This document shows, piece by piece, positions 26,109 to 34,734 of a stretch of 64,000 bases of DNA. The stretch spans positions 1-64,000 of the forward strand of contig JAFQZL010000023.1 of NCBI GenBank assembly GCA_017405945.1, in the 5' to 3' direction. How positions within the stretch are numbered: position 1 is the stretch's first letter; every line of letters begins with the position of its first letter. The DNA is from Acidaminococcaceae bacterium. Its GTDB lineage: Bacteria > Bacillota > Negativicutes > Acidaminococcales > Acidaminococcaceae. The translations under genes were made by a program, and so were the position numbers. The notes beneath the pieces were generated by a model. That model had not been told where the DNA came from. It made no database searches and worked only from the letters and a program-made list of their open reading frames with translations.

Positions 26109-27305
26109 TCAGTAATTCCGCATTTTGTCCGTAAGCTCCGCGATCCGCCCTGCCGCTGCCCTGTATCCGTAGCGTTGCTTCCGCGCTTTCTGTCTCTGCA
26201 GTCGCTCCAGCAGGGAAACCTTCATCTCACGTTCCAGATATTCATCCAGCTGCCGGATATCCGTTACCGCCGCAGCGCCATACTGCTGTTGCAAAAACAC
26301 TGTGTTCCCCTGCTCCTGCCCGGGCAGCGGATGATAAATCAAAATATTCGCTCCGCATTCCAGGCATTCCGCAAGAGATACGCCGCCGGCTTTGGTAATG
26401 ACCACATCCGCCGCCTGCATCAGCTGCGGCATTTCATCGGTAAAACCGAGAACGGTCAGACGGGAAGCGATTTCATCAGTTTCAGCCTTTGAAAGTTCTT
26501 TTTGCAACGCTTTCAGTTTTTTACACAGCCCGTCATTATGTCCCGTAACTGCCACTACATGGACTTCTTTAAACTTTTCATTTTGCAGGCTCCTTACTAT
26601 CTCTTCCATGGGCAGCATGCCGCCACCGCCGCCTGCCAGCAGGCAGATAAATGCGCCGTCAGGCCAGCTAAACCTGTTGCGCGTTTCCCGGCGCACTTCC
26701 GCAGGATCCTGTTTTTCCGTAAACCTGCCGCGCACAGGAATGCCCCATCCATAAATCGCAGGGGTCGTTTCAGATTGTCCTGCAGCAGAGTCTATCTGCC
26801 CAAACAGTTTTTCATCTGCCACAAAATAGGCGTCCACCCCCGGACACACAAGCCAGCGGTGCACAGTGAAGTCCGTCACTACAACTCCCAACCACAGGCT
26901 GCCGTCATATTTCTGCTTGTACAGTGAAAGAATTCCCGTAGGCGTAGCATGGGTACTGAACACGGCATCGGGCTTCACCTCTTCAATGAATGTTTTGCCC
27001 AGATGCAGCATAATCCCGTTCAGCAGGTTGCGCATCCATAAGGAACCACCGTCCTGATTGCTCCAACGGTAGGACAAGGCGTACAGCCCGGGACAAACTG
27101 CCAGGATGGTTTCATAAAGCTTCAGAAACGCCTTCCCGATGACGGAGGGAAAGAAATCAAAAACATTCCCCTGCACCACTTCCACGTTTTCCAGGCGCAA
27201 CAGCGCTTCCTCCAGCGCAGCGGCAGCCATCCGGTGACCGCTGCCGATGGGGGCAGACAGGATCAGTATCTTCAGTTTTTCATCTTTAGCCGGCAGAAGA
27301 TCCAT
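26109..27305 (-). CDS. MurG-like glycosyltransferase, monogalactosyl/diglucosyl-diacylglycerol synthase type
   Basis: The protein resembles UgtP/MGDG synthases, which add sugars to diacylglycerol at the inner face of the membrane. It has ILILSAPIGSGHRMAAAALEEAL (about residues 13-35), the HATPTGILSLYKQ and VVTDFTVHRWLVCPGVDAYFV region of the MGDG_synth N domain, and the GT-B C-terminal half with LAGGGGGMLPMEEI and ADVVITKAGGVSLAECLECG. The donor and acceptor are unknown. Start uncertain: ATG at 27305 (398 residues) or TTG at 27320; neither has a Shine-Dalgarno, and the predicted -10 box ends only nine bases before the TTG. Confidence 0.85.
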   Translation of the reverse strand: MDLLPAKDEKLKILILSAPIGSGHRMAAAALEEALLRLENVEVVQGNVFDFFPSVIGKAFLKLYETILAVCPGLYALSYRWSNQDGGSLWMRNLLNGIMLHLGKTFIEEVKPDAVFSTHATPTGILSLYKQKYDGSLWLGVVVTDFTVHRWLVCPGVDAYFVADEKLFGQIDSAAGQSETTPAIYGWGIPVRGRFTEKQDPAEVRRETRNRFSWPDGAFICLLAGGGGGMLPMEEIVRSLQNEKFKEVHVVAVTGHNDGLCKKLKALQKELSKAETDEIASRLTVLGFTDEMPQLMQAADVVITKAGGVSLAECLECGANILIYHPLPGQEQGNTVFLQQQYGAAAVTDIRQLDEYLEREMKVSLLERLQRQKARKQRYGYRAAAGRIAELTDKMRNY

Positions 27306-27328
27306 TTGTCGTTTTTTCAACCCATGTT

Positions 27329-27358
27329 ATAATACTATTAATAATTGACCTGTGTCAC
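27329..27358 (-). promoter_or_regulatory. Predicted promoter abutting the glycosyltransferase start
   Basis: GTGACA (27353-27358) and TATTAT (27329-27334) with an 18-bp spacer. Transcription would start close to the TTG at 27318-27320, leaving almost no leader. Confidence 0.5.
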
Positions 27359-27489
27359 TGAATCAGGCGATTCCATACAGCAAACACGCTATACTATACA
27401 TCACCTTTGTAAAATATGCAAGAACAGGAAAGATAAATTTATAATTATTATTTGCGCTGCCCCCTGACGGCAGCAGAACGGAGCATTCC

Positions 27490-28821
27490 ATGAGCAGCTT
27501 AAACGCAACCCCGGCAGGAGAACGGGTCCATATCGGTTTATTCGGAAAGCGCAACGCAGGCAAGTCCAGCCTGATCAACGCCCTGACCGGGCAGAAGCTG
27601 GCCGTAGTGGCAGACGTGCCGGGTACAACCACAGACCCGGTGCTGAAAGCCATGGAACTGTTACCCTTAGGCCCGGTACTGATGATGGATACCGCCGGCA
27701 TCGACGACAGCGGCGAACTAGGACAGCTTCGTGTACAGAAGTCCTTGCAGGTGTTAAACAAGACTGACATCGCCATCCTCGTCGTCGACAGCACCGCCGG
27801 CCTTGCAGAAGAAGATTTGAAATTACTGCAGCGCATTCAGGACAAAGAACTGTCCTGCGTAGTTGTATTTACGAAGGCTGATGTGACAGAACAAAAGGCA
27901 GAAAACCTTTCAGAGACAAAAGTAGCAGAGCTGTTTTTGCAAAACGAAGCGCAGGAAAATGCAGCTTTGGAAACAAAGAAAAACGAATCGCAAAACCACG
28001 CAGCTTTTGAAGCTACGCAAAAGTTAATTCCCTCCTCCATTCCGCAAATTTCCGTCAGCTCCACCACGGGAAAAAACATTAAAGAATTGAAAGAACTGTT
28101 AGCCCATCTGGTACCACAAAAGAAAGCGCCTTTCCCCATCTGCTCCGATTTACTCAAACCGGAAGACCAGGTATTGCTGGTAACGCCCATTGACAGCGCC
28201 GCACCCAAAGGCCGTCTCATTCTGCCCCAGCAGCAGACTATACGCGACATCATCGACAGCGATGCCGTGGCCGTCATCACAAAGGAAAACCACGTGGACA
28301 GCGCACTAAAAAATATGAAAAGGCCGCCGGCGATGGTCATCACCGACAGCCAGGCGTTCGGCAAAGTCAATCAGGCGGTGCCGCAGGAAATCAAACTTAC
28401 CTCTTTTTCCATTTTAATGGCCCGTCACAAAGGCAATCTGGAACAGGCCGTGCTGGGCGTAGCGGCACTGAAACAGCTGCAGGACTGCGACCGTATTCTG
28501 ATTTCCGAGGGCTGCACCCATCACCGGCAGTGCGGCGACATCGGCACGGAAAAGCTGCCGAAATGGATTCAGGATTTTACCGGAAAACAAATTAGCTTTT
28601 CCTGGACCAGCGGAACAGAATTCCCCACCGACCTGTCCCTGTACAAACTGATTATCCACTGCGGCGGCTGCATGCTGAACGAACGGGAAATGCAGTACCG
28701 GTACCGCTGCGCTGCGGACCAGAACGTGCCCATGACCAACTACGGCCTGTGTATCGCCTACACCCACGGAATTTTAAAGCGCTCGTTAAGCGTGTTCCCG
28801 GATTTGGCGGAAAAAGTATAA
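27490..28821 (+). CDS. hydF: [FeFe]-hydrogenase maturation GTPase HydF
   Basis: HydF is the scaffold that carries the 2Fe precursor of the H-cluster to hydrogenase. The 443-residue protein has G1 GKRNAGKSS (19-27), G3 DTAG (67-70), G4 TKAD (128-131), a dimerisation region, and the cluster-binding residues in EGCTHHRQCGD and HCGGCMLNEREM. An insertion of about 45 residues rich in Glu, Asn and Gln (about 137-182) lies between G4 and the G5-like SVSSTTG; it contains two 13-residue repeats (154-166, 167-179). GGAG lies six bases before the ATG. HydE, HydG and the hydrogenase are not in this window; the gene stands alone. Confidence 0.95.
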   Translation: MSSLNATPAGERVHIGLFGKRNAGKSSLINALTGQKLAVVADVPGTTTDPVLKAMELLPLGPVLMMDTAGIDDSGELGQLRVQKSLQVLNKTDIAILVVDSTAGLAEEDLKLLQRIQDKELSCVVVFTKADVTEQKAENLSETKVAELFLQNEAQENAALETKKNESQNHAAFEATQKLIPSSIPQISVSSTTGKNIKELKELLAHLVPQKKAPFPICSDLLKPEDQVLLVTPIDSAAPKGRLILPQQQTIRDIIDSDAVAVITKENHVDSALKNMKRPPAMVITDSQAFGKVNQAVPQEIKLTSFSILMARHKGNLEQAVLGVAALKQLQDCDRILISEGCTHHRQCGDIGTEKLPKWIQDFTGKQISFSWTSGTEFPTDLSLYKLIIHCGGCMLNEREMQYRYRCAADQNVPMTNYGLCIAYTHGILKRSLSVFPDLAEKV

Positions 28822-28834
28822 TTAAGAACTTCTC

Positions 28835-28863
28835 TCCGGTCACTTTAGTGACCGGATTTTTTT
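28835..28863 (+). terminator. Intrinsic terminator of hydF
   Basis: TCCGGTCAC-TTTA-GTGACCGGA is a perfect 9-bp stem with a four-base loop followed by seven T. Confidence 0.92.
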
Positions 28864-29028
28864 CGTAACTCCAGTGATAGTGCGGTTTCTCATCCTGCTT
28901 TCTGTTATTTAATATAGACAGTAGTATTTGTCTGTCTCCAGATAGTACATCGTTCGTTCATTTTATTGCCGGTTTTGGGAAAGCTGCCACTGGACCGACG
29001 CGTAAATCTCCGGTCAAACATTTAAAAT

Positions 29029-29083
29029 AAAAGAAAAGGCAAAAGCAAAACACACGGAACGGTTTTGCAACGCCTTTTCTTTT
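29029..29083. terminator. Long bidirectional terminator-like hairpin
   Basis: AAAAGAAAAGGC (29029-29040) pairs with GCCTTTTCTTTT (29072-29083), and inside it GCAAAAC pairs with GTTTTGC. On the minus strand it ends the TVP38-type gene. The remaining 28864-29028 holds nothing I recognise. Confidence 0.7.
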
Positions 29084-29116
29084 GCTTTATAATTACCCTG
29101 TTTTTATAGTGAGACC

Positions 29117-29818
29117 TTATTCTTTAAACAGCTTCTTCTTCCCGATATAAAATACCACAGCCACCACGATCACAAGAACAGTTAAGCGCACCATGCCCTC
29201 CCTGAAATGTACTACGTCGTGACCGATGACCACTTCCAGCGCAGTGGAAGGAAATTTGCCGATGAGGTTGGCGATGATGTAGTCTCTTGTGCTCATGCGG
29301 CTCAGGGCACCGACGGCAGTAAGGATGCCGGACGGAAAATACGGCAGCGCCCGGGCGAAGGTCATCCAGATGATGCCGTTCTTTTCGCTGGCCTTGTCAA
29401 TATCCTGAAGGCGGTTGGCTTTGCGGATCAGTTTTTCCGCCGTGTTACGGAAGAAGAAACGCATTAGCAGGAAGCTCAGCACCACGCCGGTGGTCTCCGC
29501 CAGCCAGGACACGGCGATGCCCAGGGGAAGGCCGAAAATCAGACCGTTGGCGGTTGACAAAAAGATAGAGGGAAAGATGCTGCCCGCATTGATGAGCACA
29601 TCAATAAAAAAGCTGATGAAGATAGCCCAGGGACCGAAGGACCGCAGGTATTCCGCCAGCGCTTTCACGTTGCCGCTGACTGCAAGCCGGCCCGCTTTGT
29701 GTAACACTTCGCCGGCAAACAGATTCAGGCACAGCAGCAATACCAGCAGCAGCACAAGGGCCGCAATCTTGGTTACCCCGTCCGGATCCTGATACCACTT
29801 CTTTTTTTCTTCTGACAT
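29117..29818 (-). CDS. TVP38/TMEM64-family membrane protein
   Basis: This 233-residue protein belongs to the VTT (SNARE-associated/DedA-like) superfamily. It has a short charged N terminus, a first hydrophobic segment ALVLLLVLLLCLNLFAG (20-36), then the family region GPWAIFISFFIDVLINAGSIFPSIFLSTANGLIFG and ALPYFPSGILTAVGALSRM-type motif (RALPYFPSGILTAVGA), and a last membrane segment before GKKKLFKE. Members act in lipid or ion movement across membranes; the role here is unknown. GAAGAG precedes the ATG. It is followed by the long hairpin terminator and lies upstream of no other minus gene, so it is the end of the recG unit's neighbour set or a single gene. Confidence 0.85.
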   Translation of the reverse strand: MSEEKKKWYQDPDGVTKIAALVLLLVLLLCLNLFAGEVLHKAGRLAVSGNVKALAEYLRSFGPWAIFISFFIDVLINAGSIFPSIFLSTANGLIFGLPLGIAVSWLAETTGVVLSFLLMRFFFRNTAEKLIRKANRLQDIDKASEKNGIIWMTFARALPYFPSGILTAVGALSRMSTRDYIIANLIGKFPSTALEVVIGHDVVHFREGMVRLTVLVIVVAVVFYIGKKKLFKE

Positions 29819-29893
29819 GAAAGCTCTTCTTTCTTGTTTTTATTTACAACATTGGATGGAAAATTGCAAAATGCTGCAATATTTTATGAAACA

Positions 29894-31969
29894 TTACGAA
29901 TTAAAAATTCCGGCAAAGCGGCTGTCAAACAGATTGGCGGCGCCTTTCAGCATTTCTTTCCGCAACTCCGGCTGCGCCAGAGCCCGGGCCGCGTCTTTGC
30001 GGGCCGCCAGCAACACATCTGTGTCTCTCAGTATATCAGCCAGTCGCAAATCCGGCAAGCCGTGCTGGCGCAAGCCGAACAGCTGCCCCGCGCCCCGCAG
30101 TTCCAAATCCCGCTGGGCCAGTTCAAAGCCGTCGTTGGAATTGTGCAGCACCGTTAAGCGGGCCAGATTGTCCTGCTCCTGATTGTCCGTCAGCAGTACA
30201 CAATACGATTGCTTATCGCCCCGGCCTACCCGCCCCCGCAGCTGATGCAGCTGGGCCAGGCCGAACCGGTCCGCGTTCTCCACGATCATCAGGGTGGCGT
30301 TTGGCACATTGACGCCTACTTCAATAACAGTCGTAGTCACAAGACATTTCAGTTTCCCTGCCGCAAAGGTTTCCATGATTTCATCCTTTTCCGCCGGTTT
30401 TAACTTGCCGTGGAGCAGACCGCAGGGAATGTTCTTCAGCCATGTCTTTTTCAGTTCGGCATACACATCGTTCACGCTACGGATGCCTTCCATGGCTTCC
30501 GATTCCTCAATGGAAGCGCACACCACATACACCTGCCGCCCCGCTTCAATCTGCCGAACCATGCCGGCATAAACTTTCTGCCGCATGTCGCCGGTATAGC
30601 ACAAGGTTTCCACGGCCTTCCGCCCCGGAGGCATGCCCCGCATCACGGAGGTTTCCACATCACCGTAGACCGTCAGAGCCAAGGTGCGGGGAATGGGCGT
30701 GGCCGTCATGATCAGCACGTCCGGCGCATAGTCCGATTTGTTCACCAGCGCCGCCCGCTGGTTCACGCCAAAGCGGTGCTGCTCGTCCGTCACCACTAAC
30801 GCCAGATGGGCGAAGACCACGTCTTCCTGCAGCAACGCATGGGTGCCCACCAACACTTTCAGCGTTCCTTCCGCCAGTTCCTGCAAAATTTCACGACGCG
30901 CCGCCGCTTTGGTGTTGCTTGTCAGTATTTTTATGGTAATACCGGTATCTTTAAAAAAATCTGTCAGCGTTTCCAGATGCTGCTGGGCCAAAATACCCGT
31001 AGGCGCCATGATGCATCCCTGAAACCCATTTTCCGCAGCTTTTGCCAGCGCCAGGGCCGCGATGACAGTCTTGCCGCTGCCCACGTCGCCCTGCAGAAGG
31101 CGATGCATAGGTTTCACATCTTCCATGTCGCCGGAAATATCCGCCCAGGCTTTTTGCTGGGCCCCGGTCAACGTAAAAGGAAGATTCTGCAAAACCTTTT
31201 GCACCAGCTTCCCGTCCCGGGCCAGTTTAACGCCCGGCCGTCCGTCGTGATTGTGCTCCCGGTTCAGCATCAGCCCACACTGAAGCAAAAACAGTTCTTC
31301 ATACACCAGACGCTTTTTCGCCGCGCGGAAATGTGCTGCGCTTTCCGGAAAATGAATGTTGCTCACCGCTTCGATGCGTGATAAGAATCCGTATTGCCTG
31401 CAAATGCTGTCCGGTATGGTTTCCGGCAGCCCGTACTCTTCCGCCAGCTGCAACGCCTGCCGTACCGCCGCCCGGAGATTTTGCTGTGTCAGCGACTCCG
31501 TTAAATTGTACACCGGCAGAATGCCTACCGATCTGTCAAGATTCACCTCATCGCATGGCTGAAGCAACACTTCGCTCACGGCTTTGGCCGTACGTCCCGG
31601 TTTTACCCGGCCCGTAATCAGAAGACGGCTGCCCGGTTTAAAACGACGGGCCTGGAAGCGTTGGGCCCCGAACAAGAAAATTTCCGCGTATCCCGTTTCA
31701 TCTTTCACGGTGATGACCGCATACCGCCTTCCACCGCCGGACACTCTCTCCAGAGCCCGTAAGGCATCCGCTTCAAAAATCTGGCGGCTGCCATCCGTTT
31801 TCAGTTCCCGAATGGTTGCAAGATGGGAATAATCGATGTAACTGTCCAGCCGGGGATAATAATTCAGCAAGTCCCCAATCGTTACGATTTCCAGACGGGC
31901 AAAGGCTTCTGCCCGTTTGAAACCGATTCCCTTTAAGGCAGTAATCGGTTTCTGCCACCAGTTCTCCAT
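29894..31969 (-). CDS. recG: ATP-dependent DNA helicase RecG
   Basis: RecG remodels stalled forks and Holliday junctions. The 691-residue protein has the N-terminal wedge/OB region (ALKGIGFKRAEAF, LLNYYPRLDSYIDY, AVITVKDETGYAEIFLFGAQRF), Walker A QGDVGSGKTVIA, motif II VTDEQHRFGVNQR, motif III MTATPIPRTLALTVYGD, and motifs IV-VI with LHGKLKPAEKDEIM, TTTVIEVGVNVPNA and QLHQLRGRVGRG. ATG at 31969 (GGACGGGAAGG upstream) is preferred over the ATG at 31990, which has none. It reads divergently from rpmB; a TATAAT lies at 32004-32009. Confidence 0.96.
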   Translation of the reverse strand: MENWWQKPITALKGIGFKRAEAFARLEIVTIGDLLNYYPRLDSYIDYSHLATIRELKTDGSRQIFEADALRALERVSGGGRRYAVITVKDETGYAEIFLFGAQRFQARRFKPGSRLLITGRVKPGRTAKAVSEVLLQPCDEVNLDRSVGILPVYNLTESLTQQNLRAAVRQALQLAEEYGLPETIPDSICRQYGFLSRIEAVSNIHFPESAAHFRAAKKRLVYEELFLLQCGLMLNREHNHDGRPGVKLARDGKLVQKVLQNLPFTLTGAQQKAWADISGDMEDVKPMHRLLQGDVGSGKTVIAALALAKAAENGFQGCIMAPTGILAQQHLETLTDFFKDTGITIKILTSNTKAAARREILQELAEGTLKVLVGTHALLQEDVVFAHLALVVTDEQHRFGVNQRAALVNKSDYAPDVLIMTATPIPRTLALTVYGDVETSVMRGMPPGRKAVETLCYTGDMRQKVYAGMVRQIEAGRQVYVVCASIEESEAMEGIRSVNDVYAELKKTWLKNIPCGLLHGKLKPAEKDEIMETFAAGKLKCLVTTTVIEVGVNVPNATLMIVENADRFGLAQLHQLRGRVGRGDKQSYCVLLTDNQEQDNLARLTVLHNSNDGFELAQRDLELRGAGQLFGLRQHGLPDLRLADILRDTDVLLAARKDAARALAQPELRKEMLKGAANLFDSRFAGIFNS

Positions 31970-32050
31970 GCCTTCCCGTCCTTTCTGCATTAAATATATA
32001 TAGATTATAGCATTATTTTCACTTTTTTCTTTGACATTTTTGAAAAATGC

Positions 32051-32079
32051 TTGCTTTTCAGTTACACATGTGGTAATAT
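32051..32079 (+). promoter_or_regulatory. Predicted promoter of rpmB
   Basis: TTGCTT (32051-32056) and TAATAT (32074-32079) with a 17-bp spacer. A second perfect -35-like TTGACA is at 32031-32036 without a matching -10. The promoter sits about 60 bp before rpmB. Confidence 0.55.
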
Positions 32080-32138
32080 ACTCATGTTAATTTAATGAGT
32101 AGCTATATGCTTGATTCTGTGAAGGAGGTCGAACCACG

Positions 32139-32327
32139 ATGGCACATATTTGTGAAGTATGCGGCAAGGGCATCATGTCCGGCAACAACGTAAGCCATTC
32201 CAACCGTCACACCAAAGCTGCCTGGAAGCCCAATGTACAGACTGTACGGGCTGTCGTAGACGGCGAAGTGAAACGTGTGAATGTCTGCACCCGTTGCCTG
32301 CGTTCCGGCAAAGTTACCCGCGCATAA
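32139..32327 (+). CDS. rpmB: Large-subunit ribosomal protein bL28
   Basis: The 62-residue protein has the bL28 start AHICEVCGKGIMSGNNVSHSNRHTK and the tail RVNVCTRCLRSGKVTRA. The two Cys pairs (CEVC and CTRC) identify the zinc-binding form. A very strong ribosome site (AAGGAGGT) lies nine bases before the ATG. It is a single-gene unit with its own promoter and terminator, as usual for rpmB. Confidence 0.97.
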   Translation: MAHICEVCGKGIMSGNNVSHSNRHTKAAWKPNVQTVRAVVDGEVKRVNVCTRCLRSGKVTRA

Positions 32328-32344
32328 TCAGAAATGATACAATG

Positions 32345-32374
32345 AGCTGTTCTCTTCGGAGAGCAGCTTTTTTG
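32345..32374 (+). terminator. Intrinsic terminator of rpmB
   Basis: AGCTGTTCTC-TTCG-GAGAGCAGCT forms a 10-bp stem with a stable UUCG-type loop, followed by TTTTTTG. Confidence 0.92.
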
Positions 32375-32400
32375 TTTTGCAGAGAACAAAACGTAAAAAA

Positions 32401-32517
32401 CCATTGCAGCCGGTAAGGCATCGCAAAACTGTTCCCGTTTGCTATTCCATGAATTCATCTCATGGAATAATGCAAGCGTGCACGATGTTTTGCTTATGTC
32501 TTACCGGCTGCAACGGT
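32401..32517 (-). terminator. Terminator of the zinc-ribbon gene, with the repeat element in its loop
   Basis: On the minus strand CCGTTGCAGCCGGTAAG (about 32500-32516) can pair with CTTACCGGCTGCAATGG (32401-32417) with one G-U pair, and TTTTTT follows. The 82 bases between the arms are themselves an imperfect palindrome that matches the element at 39.7 kb. Confidence 0.65.
32419..32498. repeat. Structured inverted-repeat element, copy A (short form)
   Basis: About 80 bp. Its ends are CATCGCAAAAC and, on the other strand, CATAAGCAAAAC. The centre folds as TATTCCATGA-ATTCATC-TCATGGAATA. Read on the minus strand it matches copy B: AGCAAAACATCG-G-ACG-TTG--TTATTCCA--AGATGAA at one end and GGAATAGCAA-CG---ACAGTTTTGCGATG at the other, but it lacks the roughly 65-bp middle of copy B. 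It resembles a MITE- or REP-like element; mobility is not shown. Confidence 0.7.
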
Positions 32518-32530
32518 TTATGTACATTAT

Positions 32531-33004
32531 TCAATCATCACTACGGAAAATAGAATCAAAAATACTCTTCTTTTCATCCGAATTGTCAATCACATCTTCA
32601 TTGAAATTAATCCGCGTGCCGCATTCGGGACAGAATTTCGTGTTGGCCCTCACCTTGTGCCCGCAGCTGGTGCAACGGATGAACGCCTTCATCTCAATGA
32701 GGCGCTGTTCATACAGCTTGTAAAACGCGTCCACATCACTGTAATCCGGCTTCCATGTATACACTTCGATATATTTTTTATGCTGGTCAAAGAACAGCTG
32801 TACCGCACCGTCACCCATGTCCTGCAGGGTAACGTCAAAATATTTTTTCCGTTTATGCCCGTGAATGACATGATGCTCTTCATCCCGTTCATCCACATCG
32901 ATGCCGATATCGTTCAGACAGTCAAAAATCAGTTCCCAGGCATCCTGGAACGCAACCTCATAAATACGGATATCCTGTACGCCGCCGGCTCCCGGTATAC
33001 GCAT
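32531..33004 (-). CDS. Uncharacterised protein with C-terminal zinc ribbon
   Basis: I do not recognise the N-terminal part of this 157-residue protein. It looks like a compact alpha/beta domain (RIYEVAFQDAWELIFDCLNDIGIDVD; VIHGHKRKKYFDVTLQDMG; AVQLFFDQHKKYIEVYTW) that could bind a ligand or protein partner. The C-terminal zinc ribbon is clear: CTSCGHKVRANTKFCPECG at about 110-128, followed by an acidic tail. AAGGTG precedes the ATG. It lies 55 bp after rny and may be co-transcribed with it. No enzyme motif is visible. Confidence 0.7.
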   Translation of the reverse strand: MRIPGAGGVQDIRIYEVAFQDAWELIFDCLNDIGIDVDERDEEHHVIHGHKRKKYFDVTLQDMGDGAVQLFFDQHKKYIEVYTWKPDYSDVDAFYKLYEQRLIEMKAFIRCTSCGHKVRANTKFCPECGTRINFNEDVIDNSDEKKSIFDSIFRSDD

Positions 33005-33059
33005 ATATTATCACCTTCTTAAAAAATGGCTGCGAGCCTTACGGAACGCAGCCATATAT

Positions 33060-34595
33060 TTACTTCGCATAGTCAACAGCCCGGGTCTCACGAATGATGA
33101 CCACCTTGATCTGTCCGGGATATTCCATTTCTTCCTCAATCTTCTTGGAGATATCGCGGGCCAGCAAAACGGCTTTCGTGTCGTCAATGACTTCGGGTTT
33201 AACCATGATGCGGATCTCGCGTCCAGCCTGAACAGCATAGCACTTCTCCACACCGTCAAAGGATTCGGAAATCTCTTCCAATCGTGTCAATCGTTTCAGA
33301 TAACTTTCCAGAGTCTCTCTGCGGGCGCCCGGACGGGCAGCCGATACTGCATCCGCAGCGGCAATCAGTACAGATTCCACGCAATTGGGTTCAATGTCCC
33401 CATGATGGGAACCGATTGCATTGATTACAAATCCGGACTCACGGAACTTCTTGGCAACTTCCACGCCCAGTTCCACATGGGAACCTTCCATTTCGTGGTC
33501 AATCGCCTTGCCAATATCATGCAGGAGGCCTGCACGTTTTGCCAATGTAACATCCACGCCTAATTCTGAGGCCATGATGCCGGCCAGCTGCGCCACTTCA
33601 ATGGAATGATTCAGCACATTCTGCCCGTAACTGGTACGGTATTTCAGACGTCCCAGCAATTTGATAAGCTCTGGTCTCAGACCGTTGACACCAACGGTAA
33701 AGGTTGCCTGTTCACCGGCTTCCCTGATGTTCTGCTCAACCTCTTTCTGGGCTTTTTCAACCATTTCTTCGATACGGGCCGGATGAATCCGTCCATCATT
33801 GATGAGCTTTTCAAGGGCGATGCGGGCAACTTCCCGGCGTACGGGGTCAAAACCGGAAATAATAACTGCTTCCGGAGTATCATCGATAATCAGATCAATG
33901 CCTGTCAGGGTTTCCAGCGTGCGGATATTTCTGCCTTCCCGGCCGATGATCCGGCCTTTCATTTCATCATTGGGCAGACCAACTACGGAAACCGTAGTCT
34001 CCGCCACCTGATCGGCAGCACAGCGCTGGATGGCCAGCGCGATAATGTTCCGGGCCTTTTTATCGGCCTCTTCTTTCGCGCGCTGTTCCATTTCCTTGAT
34101 CATAACGGCAGTGTCATGCTGTACATCGTCGCGGACTGCAGCCAACAGTTCCTGCTTCGCGTCTTCGCTGCTTAAACCGGATAACCGTTCCAGTTCCTGC
34201 AACTGTCTCTGGTAAAGAGCGTCGACCTTTTCCTGTGCAGCATTCAGTTTGGATTCTTTTACTGTAAGATTTTCCTCTTTCTTTTCAAAAGCGTCAATCT
34301 TGCGGTCCAGATTTTCCTCTTTCTGTACCAGACGGCGTTCCTGTCTTTGCAGATCGTTGCGCCGTTCTTTATTTTCACGTTCCATATCGGAACGCAAGCG
34401 ATGAATCTCATCCTTAGCTTCCATTAAGGATTCTTTTTTCTTTGCTTCAATTGTTTCTTCGGCTTCTTTGATCATGCGGCTGGCTTTTTCTTCCGCTGTG
34501 GCCAGCTTTCCTTCCGCCACATTCTTGCGCAACACATAACCCGCGCCGCCGCCAATAGCCAAAGCCACAACTGCAGCAATCACTGTTTCAAAAAT
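33060..34595 (-). CDS. rny: Ribonuclease Y
   Basis: RNase Y is the membrane-anchored endonuclease that starts mRNA decay in many Firmicutes. The protein has an N-terminal membrane helix ([18 protein letters not shown]), a long coiled coil (about 30-170), the KH domain ([21 protein letters not shown] near 215) and the HD domain ([19 protein letters not shown]). The start is unusual: the first GTG (34581-34583) is 20 bases from the perfect GGAGGTGA, and the only in-frame codon at proper spacing is ATT at 34593-34595, giving [10 protein letters not shown] (511 residues). No ATG, GTG or TTG lies in frame between them, and a stop codon overlaps the ribosome site. Confidence 0.93.
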   Translation of the reverse strand: MFETVIAAVVALAIGGGAGYVLRKNVAEGKLATAEEKASRMIKEAEETIEAKKKESLMEAKDEIHRLRSDMERENKERRNDLQRQERRLVQKEENLDRKIDAFEKKEENLTVKESKLNAAQEKVDALYQRQLQELERLSGLSSEDAKQELLAAVRDDVQHDTAVMIKEMEQRAKEEADKKARNIIALAIQRCAADQVAETTVSVVGLPNDEMKGRIIGREGRNIRTLETLTGIDLIIDDTPEAVIISGFDPVRREVARIALEKLINDGRIHPARIEEMVEKAQKEVEQNIREAGEQATFTVGVNGLRPELIKLLGRLKYRTSYGQNVLNHSIEVAQLAGIMASELGVDVTLAKRAGLLHDIGKAIDHEMEGSHVELGVEVAKKFRESGFVINAIGSHHGDIEPNCVESVLIAAADAVSAARPGARRETLESYLKRLTRLEEISESFDGVEKCYAVQAGREIRIMVKPEVIDDTKAVLLARDISKKIEEEMEYPGQIKVVIIRETRAVDYAK

Positions 34596-34623
34596 TTTCT
34601 TTCACCTCCTTCGTTTACGACAT

Positions 34624-34656
34624 AAAAATAAGGCAACCGATACGGTGGTTCGCCTC
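34624..34656 (-). promoter_or_regulatory. Hairpin in the rny leader, possible attenuator
   Basis: On the minus strand AGGCGAACC and GGTTGCCT pair (8 bp with one bulge) around ACCGTATC, followed by TATTTTTATG, just before the ribosome site of rny. It could act as a weak leader terminator or a processing site. RNase Y autoregulation is a possible but unproven reason. Confidence 0.4.
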
Positions 34657-34734
34657 GTGAAATACGAAAAATCTTTAATTTTTGGAAATACTGATTAATT
34701 TTACTTACACGACTGGCAACTATAATTTTAATGA

